Shown: in pieces, positions 19,304-27,400 of the stretch | Position numbering within the stretch: position 1 is the first letter of the stretch | Layout of the letters: each line of letters begins with the position of its first letter | Origin: Euglena gracilis | Taxonomy: Eukaryota; Euglenida; Euglenophyceae; Euglenales | DNA: 64,000 bases | Direction: 5' to 3' | NCBI GenBank assembly: GCA_039621445.1 | Contig: CP154955.1 | Coordinates: 25,394,354-25,458,353, forward strand | The notes under the pieces: model-generated | Seen by the model: the letters and a program-made list of their open reading frames with translations, nothing else | Told to the model about the DNA's origin: nothing | The model's database searches: none | Program-made: the position numbers and the translations under genes

Positions 19304-19975
19304 CTGTTGAAGGGGGGTTTCAAAATTAACAGCACGAAACCCATCTTTCAAATCACCCAGAATATCCCAGATTTGGGGTTCCACCTCAACCCAGAGTGCC
19401 TCAGTGACCTGAGGGACCAAGTCATTTTAAGTTTCAGATTCATCTGTTTGCATCGCTCAGTGGACTTGAGCAGAACCTTCAGGACAGTGTCCCAGGTTGA
19501 TGGCAAGATCTTTGTCTAGGTCAGAAGAAAGGGTTGGAGACAGACTCAGTTGGAGGAAATTCCCCAAATTCCTTTGTGTCCAAATGTTTGCCCCTGCATG
19601 AACATAAATAAATATGTCAGTTTAACATTTCACCGTGCCCACCGGGGGACATTTATTATTAAGTTTAAAACCTCCATTTACCCCCTGTCTGCAAAAACAT
19701 TTGGGAGTTTGACAAAACGTTTGTTGGACAAAAACGGGGTACCACCCCAGTGGGCACCCCACTCCACCAGGGCGGCAGGAGTGTACATGTATAAACTGGC
19801 AGGTTTGACCAGCAAGGAAGTGTGCCAAATTGGAAAATGGAAAAATGTTCAGGCCTTTTCTTCAAATTATTTGCCGTTGGAAGCGGGAAAAAATGCAGAG
19901 TTGCTGTCCAAAAAATGGTGCACAAAGCCTCACTGTGGTCTTGTGCAGAGCCGGAGCTGTCTCGGACTCCGGTGA
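19304..19975 (+). pseudogene. Tyrosine recombinase remnant of element E
   Basis: The catalytic Arg region (LHRSVDLSR), HxxR box (HSTRAAG), Trp box (GKWKNVQ) and Tyr region (SSNYL) are in order on the plus strand. A stop near 19,517 separates the first motif from the rest. The N-terminal half of the domain is missing, replaced by the repeat ending at 19,303. Confidence 0.8.
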
Positions 19976-20019
19976 AGAATGATCCAGGAGGAAGGGACAT
20001 AGAAGGCGGAGCACAAGAC
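19938..20019 (+). other. Internal complementary region of element E
   Basis: Bounded by a perfect 9-bp inverted repeat GTCTTGTGC / GCACAAGAC, with a further CTCACT / AGTGAG outside. The first half is complementary to the outer left end at 15,421-15,444, the second half to the outer right end at 20,243-20,306. Confidence 0.8.
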
Positions 20020-20144
20020 AAAAGTGAGCCCGCCCCCCCGACCCGGAAGAGAACAAAAAAGTCGGTCAGGCCCCCCCAAGAAATTTCAATTCACCCACAA
20101 GCAGGCCAGCAAACCACCGCCGCCAGCCACCGAGAAGTCCGACA

Positions 20145-20306
20145 ACATCTCCGAGTCCGCCTACTCCGACATCTCATCGCAGTAAGAAACACCATAACCA
20201 ACACCAAAACACAAAAACAACAGCCGGAAAGAAGAGCAGGACCTCACTGTTGTCTTCTGCTCCGCCTTCGCTGTGCCTTCCTCCTGGATCATTCTTCACC
20301 GGAGTC
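20145..20306 (+). repeat. Right ITR and outer right end of element E
   Basis: 20,145-20,242 is complementary to 15,455-15,530 (shared block AACACCAAAACACAAAAACA). 20,243-20,306 matches the inverted second half of the ICR. Confidence 0.78.
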
Positions 20307-20317
20307 CCCCAGGACAC

Positions 20318-20412
20318 CCCAAGTACCCCCCCCAGGACCCCCACCAAGACCCCCCCCCCCCAGAACCCCCCAGGACCCCCCAGACCCCCCCAGGACAGGG
20401 TCCTGGGGGGAC
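20318..20412 (-). repeat. GGGGTCCTG repeat, copy 2 (inverted)
   Basis: CCAGGACCCCCC units directly after the end of element E. Same unit as 15,350-15,410 and 59,720-59,980. Confidence 0.6.
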
Positions 20413-20628
20413 TTTCCATAAGTGGGGGTCCAGCCAGCAGCCCAAATTCGTGCTGGGAGCCCCCCCTTCCCGGGGGACGAGAGAAATAAAGTGCGAGCCA
20501 CGGCGCAAGCTGGCCATCCAACTAGGCTGCCCAGGTCACCACCATCACAGCCCCCAAGCCTTGGTCTAGCTCCATCCACCAAAATGTCAAATGGTAATTG
20601 GCTTAAAAAATTTTTCGCCCACCCAGCT

Positions 20629-20712
20629 CAGCCCCCCCCCCCCCGGGGGGTCCAGACAGCAAGCAGCCTTTTTGCAAGCAGGAGGCTGGACCCCCCCGGG
20701 GGGGGGGGTGCT
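20629..20712. repeat. Inverted repeat with (C)n(G)n ends
   Basis: Arms CCCCGGGGGGTCCAG and CTGGACCCCCCCGGGG face each other around a 45-bp loop. Each arm contains a C-run joined to a G-run. It could form a hairpin or be the relic of a small foldback element. Confidence 0.6.
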
Positions 20713-20723
20713 TAAGAAATCCC

Positions 20724-20840
20724 CTGCACACAACAAACCGCCGGCGAAGAAGGCCTGAGTCAGAAGTACTTTGTGCTTCGCCATCGGTGTCCCTCCCCCC
20801 CGCGCCGTTTTTCCTTGCGGGAGTGCGACTCCGCAGGATG
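20724..20840 (+). repeat. Solo right end of a further DIRS-type element
   Basis: CCGCCGGCGAAGAAGGCCTGA followed by TTTGTGCTTCGCC and CGGTGTCCCTCC resembles the right ITR plus inverted second ICR half of the C-like family. No coding part is attached. Confidence 0.55.
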
Positions 20841-21440
20841 ACTGCCGATCCTATCCTCGACTAACCGATGTGCCGATGTTGCCCCCCACTTCTACTTATT
20901 AGCTTGAGTGGCTTCTTGCTGTGCCTCTTGCTGACTGGCTTCTTGGTTGTTGCATTCTTGCTGTTTCTTTGGCGTTAAAACTTTTGGTCGGTTTCTTTTT
21001 AGAAGGGCAGCGCCAAAGCCAACCGCTGGCTTGAAAAGAAGTAAGGAGAAGACGCGAGGCATGAAAAATAAAGAACAATAGCTGGCGAGAAAAGGCAGGC
21101 CCCATCGAGCTAAAGTATGAAGCAATGGGGGTCCGGCCGAGACCGAAGCCTGCTGCAAATAAACCTTGAGGTGGGCTTCCTGGTGATCAAAAAGACGTTT
21201 GGCGGGGCTTTACAAAGGCTTAAAGTAGGTATCCGGCCATGTCCTTCGCTTCCCCACCCTTATTTGAGACATTTCAGAAAAAGTGATCTTTTGAATCAAA
21301 TAAAAAAGGCCAACGAGGCTGACGTCGATAGAAGAAGGCGATGACCGAGGCAGACAAGTGGATGGAGCTGGACGAGGAGGGGGTGCCCCACTGGACAATA
21401 TCGGCAGCAAGGAGACGAAGGAGAAGCCAGAGACAGTGGG
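20841..21440. other. Spacer, no gene recognised
   Basis: Short CT/GA-rich stretch with several TTGCTG repeats near 20,900. The small ORFs on both strands show no family features. Confidence 0.45.
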
Positions 21441-22425
21441 CAGAGGAGTGAGCCCGTTGGGGTTGAGGGCGCCAGCAATGGCTGCCCCCCCCCTTTTTTA
21501 CCCCTGGTGACCTGTGGGCATGTGGCGCTCTGGTGAGGCTGCCGCCCACCTCGGTTTGGGATGGGCCCAACCGAATTTTATTCAATCGCGGGCAAGGATG
21601 TGGGCAGGTGGCGCCCTGGTGAGGCTGCCACCCACCCATTCACCGGGCCGAGGCGCCATGGTGGCTGCCCCCCGCATTTTTATGGTCAATCGATGTGGCT
21701 CATGCGGACATGAGGGCGCCCTGCAGGGCTGCCCCCCCCCCCCACATTGGCTTGGGTGGACATTCCCAGCCGAATTTCGGGGAGAAGAAAGGCAGACTAA
21801 GGCGACATTTCCCTTGTTGGCGTGCCTTTCAGACCTTGGTGTGATCTCCCTTCTGTTTGCGGTCCTAGCCGAAGAGGGGGATTGGGGTTGGCGAAGAACT
21901 AACTACCAGCCGCAAAGGACAGTGGGAGTGAGAGGTGACGTTTGGGAGGCGAGGTTGGCGCAGAAGTTGCCCACCCCCCTCCCCCCGTGGACCGTTGGGC
22001 GCTAGGGGAAGCTGCCCCTCCACAGGTGATGATTCGTCGGTGGTGCTAATTTTATGTTCGTTTTTTGTTTTATTTCGGGGAGGCGAGGTGGGCGCAAAGT
22101 GTCCTGCCTCCCACCCCTTGTGGATGGTTGGGCGCTCAATCAGGCTTCCCCCCACATTTGGGTGTTTTGCAGGGTTGTGGCGCCCTTCAGAGGCTGCCCA
22201 CCCAGAGCGTGACTGGGCGCCTTTCAGAGGCTGCCCTTCCCAGAGGGTGAACGGGCGACCACAGGCTGCCCCCCTCCCCGACAGTGGATTTTTCGCCGGG
22301 TTGACGGTTTTGGGTGGCACCCCCAGGAGAGCTGCCCCACCGTTCGGGAGAAGACGGTTTTCGGCGGCGCTCCGGGGATGGCTGCCCCACCGTTCAGCCC
22401 TCAAAGGCTGCGACAAGGAGTCATT
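21440..22425 (+). repeat. Degenerate minisatellite (GGGCGCC...GGCTGCCC units)
   Basis: At least a dozen imperfect units of about 40-70 bp share the order GGCGCC (or GGGCGC), a GAGGCTGCC block and a C-run, for example near 21,470, 21,525, 21,615, 21,655, 21,720, 22,130, 22,190, 22,230, 22,320 and 22,380. The three plus-strand ORFs here owe their length to this repetition. Flanked on the right by the second 0.25-kb repeat. Confidence 0.65.
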
Positions 22426-22467
22426 ATAGCTTTGGGGTAGCTTTTTGGGAAGGGGAGTGTGTCCGCA

Positions 22468-22720
22468 GCCTTTGAGGAGCTGAGTGCAGTGGATATCACA
22501 GAGTAGTGCGCTGGCATGCCAAGACTGGGAGTTAAGACTTACCCTGCGTTATTAGGAACTCCCATCTGTATATTTTTACTGTTCAGTGGCAATCAGCGTA
22601 CTCCTTTGTCATGTTTGCCTGTCCAAGTGCTTTTGGATTGCTCTGCCATCTGGTGTAACTTTGGAATTTGAAGTGAGCTCCGCAGCAAGATGCGGCAAAA
22701 TTCAAGGGCCAGAAGGGCTG
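22468..22720 (+). repeat. 0.25-kb direct repeat, copy 2
   Basis: Second copy of 19,049-19,303. The 60 bp that follow (22,718-22,780) are the reverse complement of 18,557-18,633, the DNA next to a partial third copy. Confidence 0.85.
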
Positions 22721-22736
22721 AAGTGCAAGAAAAAGA

Positions 22737-23330
22737 ATGGAGGCCCCCCAGGGGGAAACAGTCACACCCCCGTTTCACAGGCCATCACAGCCCCAGAAAA
22801 CCGTTTCACAGCCAGCGGAGGGGGAGAGAAGGCAGGACTCCCCAAAGGCCCTGAGGGGCCACAGGACAGGCAAACACGGCACCGTGGCGGGTCACCTTGA
22901 AAGGGACGGGAGGGACGCAGGTAACCCAGCCTGTGGCAATAGGGAAAAGGGTTCGGTAAGGGGGCTGGCAAGGACGGCCCATTTTTTCGTCCAGCAAGGT
23001 CACCAACCCCCCACCCAGCCACCAACAGGGAACACCCCCCCCCCCCCCCCCGAGGAGCCCCGGAGTGGCCCCTCGGTGGACCAGTCCTGCAGCCAGTGCG
23101 GGGCCACAGATCACCGGTGTCGGGAATGCCCATAAAAGAAGTGTTATGAGTGCAGGAAGACGGGACATCTGGCACGACACTGCTGGTGGAGAAGGGGAAA
23201 GGGGAAGGGTGGTCCACATCCCCACGGCGGAGGAGTGCCTGAAAAAGAGGGGGCTAGAAGGGAGGGGACGGGGGCCCAGGGTGCCCCAAGCACGGTCCTC
23301 GGAAAGGAGGCAGTGAAAAGGTTCACGGAG
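22737..23330 (+). pseudogene. gag of another retrotransposon, nucleocapsid with two CCHC knuckles and a stop between them
   Basis: The first knuckle, CSQCGATDHRCREC, and the second, CYECRKTGHLARHC, both fit CX2CX4HX4C. An in-frame TAA (about 23,133-23,135) lies between them. The upstream part is Pro/Gly/Arg-rich with a poly-Pro stretch. The DIRS elements here have no such knuckles, so this is a remnant of a different retroelement class (LTR or LINE). No RT, protease or integrase of it is visible downstream. Confidence 0.75.
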
Positions 23331-23708
23331 AGGGCTGGGTTCTGGCCAAGGGAAGGTCCAAAGGCAGATCCGGACCTGGATCTGCGTGGCCCCTCCAGCC
23401 CCCCCTGACTGAGACACGAAAATTGGCTTGGGTTGGCCAGCAGGCCCTCCCATTCGGCTCTGCCATCCCCTGGGCTGTGCTTTTGAACAGCGAGGGCAGT
23501 CCAGGGGGGGGGGGGCTCGGGTCAGAATTCAGGTTGGGCACAAAGGGGGAAGGGACACAAGGCGGCTGGCATTCCGCAGCGCCGCCCAGAGGTCTTCGGG
23601 TTCCAGTAAACCCAGCCTACCGCAGATCAAAGGACCAGGTAGGGAGGGGAAACAGGCAAAACAAAAAAGTCAAAAAGAAAACAAAAAAGAAAGAAACAGA
23701 ACAATTTT
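23331..23708 (+). other. Possible remains of the CCHC retroelement
   Basis: Open plus-strand frame from 23,423 with no known domain; it turns Lys-rich near 23,650-23,700 because of an A-rich stretch. It may be decayed polyprotein of the upstream gag. I cannot show this. Confidence 0.3.
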
Positions 23709-24314
23709 TCAGGCAACAACCTTTCGGGTTGCTTCTGCCCCTTGCGGGGTCTTCTGACCTCTGTCTTCCATGGCCATCGCTTTGGGGGGTTTGGGTTCTG
23801 GAAATTTCTGTGGGGGAAATTTTTTTGGGGAAGGGGAAGCCACGGTTCGCCACAGTCGGCCCGTGCCAAATCGGACTCCCACGACAGAGGAAGGGGGAGG
23901 AAGGGACCAAGAGGGCGAAGCACAAGAAGATGGTGAGATGGTACCGGATGGTCAGGCTGTCCAGCTGCTGCTGCTTCCCCCTCATGAAGTTCCCCAGCGC
24001 TGTGCTTCTTTGAAGGTGCATCTTTCATAGGATTCTCTCGAAAAATTCGACAACTTCTGCACGAGCGTGACACTCTGGACAATTTTGAATTGATTGACTG
24101 TCCTCGTCTTTTCTAAATTGATGAGGTATTTGATGCTCCTTTCTTCTGGGTGTCGAAGGGCAAATTAGGAATCAACCAACTCCGGCGAAAAAAGGCACGC
24201 AGCGGGACCCCCTAACCCAACGCCACCAAACAATCCAAACAACACCGCCGGCGAGCAAGGCATGGCCTCGCAAGGGCAAAGTGCGGAGCCCGAGGTGCTC
24301 TCTTTTGAGGCGAA
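23709..24314 (-). mobile_element. 5' end fragment F of a C-like DIRS element, with a 68-bp insert
   Basis: On the minus strand: an outer end that is the reverse complement of the C-type ICR first half (24,300-24,265), left ITR, leader, and the first codons of a C-like gag (KDAPSKKHSAGE near 24,000). Within gag a 68-bp block (about 23,869-23,936) is identical in kind to the outer right end of element B (9084-9151). The fragment stops near 23,709 after PARGRSNPKG. Confidence 0.78.
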
Positions 24315-24388
24315 CAGAAGTCCTGGGAAGAGCCCCCCCTGACCTAGGACGGATGGACCTCACTGGCGAAGCACAAAACCAAGATGGG
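24315..24388 (+). repeat. A1, outer left end of element D
   Basis: Direct repeat of 28,507-28,579 with a one-base difference in a C-run (CAGAAGTCCTGGG ... CCAAGATGGG). It ends exactly where the left ITR starts. Confidence 0.88.
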
Positions 24389-24440
24389 TTTTTTCTTGGG
24401 GGGTGCCTTCTTACTGCTTTTTCGCGCCGACAGTTGGCTG
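24389..24440 (+). repeat. Left ITR of element D
   Basis: Complementary to 28,651-28,701 (shared inverted blocks GGCACCCCCCAAGAAAAAA and CAGCCAACTGTCG). The left copy lacks the 31 bp that follow the ITR on the right side (28,702-28,732). Confidence 0.82.
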
Positions 24441-24466
24441 ACATAAGCCCTGCTTAACGAAAGAGT

Positions 24467-27400
24467 TTGAGAGACATCAAAACAAAGCAAGCACAGTTGA
24501 AGATGCAAATCGACAACGCTTCAGAGGAGCTATTTGCTGCGCTGACAACGCCGGAGAACCCGCAGTTCGAACCGACATGGGCCACATTTATCTTCGACAT
24601 TGACAAATTGAAGACCCTGTTGAACAAGGACATGCTGAAGATCCTGAACGCGGGCTTGCAGTTCAATGGCGGGGGACTGTCGACTGGAACGCTCTCGAAA
24701 AGATTATTTCAAGTGTCTGGGGTGGCCATGGTAAAATCAACATTCGCACCTTATCGTGATGCCTGGTTGCTGGGGATGGCGTTGTTGTCAAACCTCGAAC
24801 TCCCCGCACTGGAGGCTGCTCCAGACGTTGCGGAAGCGGCCTTTGCGTTGACCGCCGCCATCGAAGGAGAACCTTGGCCGGAAGAGGGACAGGCAGCACC
24901 GGACAAGGAGCTGGAAGCCGTGTTCGACTGGGACGAACCGGCAAGTGCCCTGCCCAAGGAACTGCAGGAGCTCTGGGCGAGGTCCACCAGGCCGGAACAG
25001 AAGATCGACTTGAAGGCCTTGCTGAGCGCAGTGCCCCGGTTCTCGGGCCTGCCATCGCGTGCGCCCGAGAATAATTTACTCCCCGCGCAAAAGAAGAAGG
25101 AGGACGCCGCACTGCGGGCAGCGTCGCAGACCGTTCTCCACAGTCTGAGGATTTTGGCCAACAACTACGTCAAGGATGCAGACCCGCAGCTGCAGGCGAG
25201 GGCAAATCTACAAGTATGGCAGGTGCTGGCGGAGCTGTACCACAAGCTGCAAGGAGAACGCAAGGACCTGGCGGTCCCGGGATTTTGCCGAACACAGAAT
25301 AGTGGAGGTAGTGGAGATCTGCTGTTCACCGAGGAAGACGTGAAGTCTCAACGCCTGGAGAAGAACATCCAACAAATCAGTATGGGAGGTCAAATCTGCC
25401 AGCCCAGTGGGCATACATTTCGTTCTTCCACAGAGCCTGGACAGCAGTACCAGTTCAAGTGGAGAGGATCCAAGGGTGGATTGAAAGGAGCCAAAGGAGG
25501 ATTCAAAGGAGGCTTCAGGAGCAGCTTCAAAGGAGGCTGGAAAGGGGGGAGAGGAAAAGGTGTCCACCCTCCCCCATGTATCCCCTGTCAGGGCGACATT
25601 AAGGGGCCAGACCATGGCGGTCGAATCACATTTGGGCCAGGGCGGCCTTTCTCCAAAAGCCAGGGCGGCTTCATCTCCTTTGGAAGGACTGGCTCCCTTT
25701 CAAAGACTCAGGCATTGTTTTCCATGGTGGGAGAGAAATGCCCCCCACAGAGTTCAGAGACTGATCATGGAAGGGGTAGAACCCCATTTTCAGGGGCAAC
25801 ATCTTCAAGTCAGAGAGCAACACAAATCTCAGGAAGAGATAGACCTGGCCTTGCAGGTGATGGCAGAGTATGTGGACGCCAAGGCAGCCAGGGAGGTTCC
25901 CTTTTGGGGTACAAGGTACCTAGTTCCCTGGTTTGTTCTGAAGAAATCAGAGCCTCAGGGGGGAGAAAAACTCAGGCTCATTTCAGATTGTCGAGAAATA
26001 AATCAAGAGCTGGTGCCCCCTCATTTCAAATTAGATCATTGGAAAGACATTTTTCCACACCTGCAGCAAGGCATGTGGGCCACCAAAATAGACCTCAAAA
26101 ACGCCTATTTTCACTTAGAGCTGTCCCCAGCCCTGAAACCTTTCATCAGGATGAAGTTAGGGGACAGGGTTTTCCAAATGGAAGGGGCTTGTTTTGGGCT
26201 AAACACCCTGCCCTACTGGTGGATGCAAGTCATGAATGTATTCCTGAAAAGGTGGAGAATAAAGGGTTTGCAAGTTTTCATTTACCTCGACGATATTTTG
26301 CTCATTGCAAAGTCCAAAAGTTTGGCAGAAAAACACACAGCCATTTTGCTGCAAGATTTGGAGGACAGTGGCATGTCCATAAACTTCAAAAAGTCAAACA
26401 CCACCCCAAGCCAGTTGGTGCATCATCTAGGTTTTCAGATCAATCTGGAAAAGGGTCTTTTACAAGTACCTGCTGCAAAATTGAAAACCGTTCGAAAGGA
26501 ATTAGGCAAATTTCTCACCCAGACAGAAATGTCATGCAGAAAGGCAGCTGCCATCCTGGGGCAAGTGAGAAGTTTTCTCACTGCCCTGCCCTGTCTCAGG
26601 GCTTTTACAGACTTGTTGGTACAATTCGTGGACCAACACACCATTCAGGGGTGGGACAGAAAAGCACCAATTCCTCATCATTTAAGGACCCAGGTCAAAG
26701 AGGTGGGGGGTCTGCTAAGGGATTGGGAAGGCAGATCTTTCACACACCACAGTGCAGTCAGAAGGATTCACTCAGACAGTTCAGACAAAGGGTGGGGGGC
26801 TCTCGACCTCACCTCAGGCAGCCAGCTTCAAGAATTCTGGAGATCAGAGAAAGGCCTCCACATAAACATAAAGGAGTTAAAAGCTGCCATTTCAGCCACA
26901 AAAAGCTTAGCGAAATATGGAGAAACCGTTTTTCTCTCCATAGACAATCAGGTGGCTTACAGTTATTTAAGAAAGGAAGGGGGGAGACTGCCAAAGTTCA
27001 ACTCCCTCATGAGGCCATTTTTAAATTGGTGTCACACACAAAGGATTACAGTCATTCCAAACTGGGTCAGGTCAGAGGACATGCTGGCAGATGGTCTAAG
27101 CAGGTGGGCCATGGACAGGGGAGACTACACCCTAAAAAAGTCAGTTTTTCAGACAATTTTGAAAATTTTCTCAGGCATTCATTTCTACCCCCAGGTAGAC
27201 ATGTTTGCCAGCCCAGGCAACAAACAACTGGACAAATTTGTGTCCAGGTGGCCTCATCATCAAGCCATAGCAGTCAATGCTTTGGAATGTCCCCTGGAAA
27301 ATCTGCAGCAGGTTTATGCCAATCCCCCCTGGACCCTAATTCTCCAGTGGCTCTGCAGACTCAGGGACAACCCCCATCTCATCTGTCTGACTGTGATCCC

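Larger units (their letters stand above)
15421..20306 (+). mobile_element. Decayed DIRS-type element E (third family) with later insertions
   Basis: The outer left end (15,421-15,444) is complementary to the first half of the ICR at 19,938-20,019. The left ITR (about 15,455-15,530) is complementary to the right ITR (20,145-20,242), and the outer right end (20,243-20,306) is complementary to the second ICR half. This is the classic DIRS arrangement. Inside are remnants of gag, RT and recombinase in the right order, interrupted by fragment G near the left end and by a block of foreign DNA between about 17,760 and 19,300. Confidence 0.82.

Noticed and set aside
21514-22429. Plus-strand ORFs of 163 and 164 codons and their minus-strand shadows
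   Set aside because: They follow a degenerate minisatellite; the amino-acid pattern repeats with the DNA unit.
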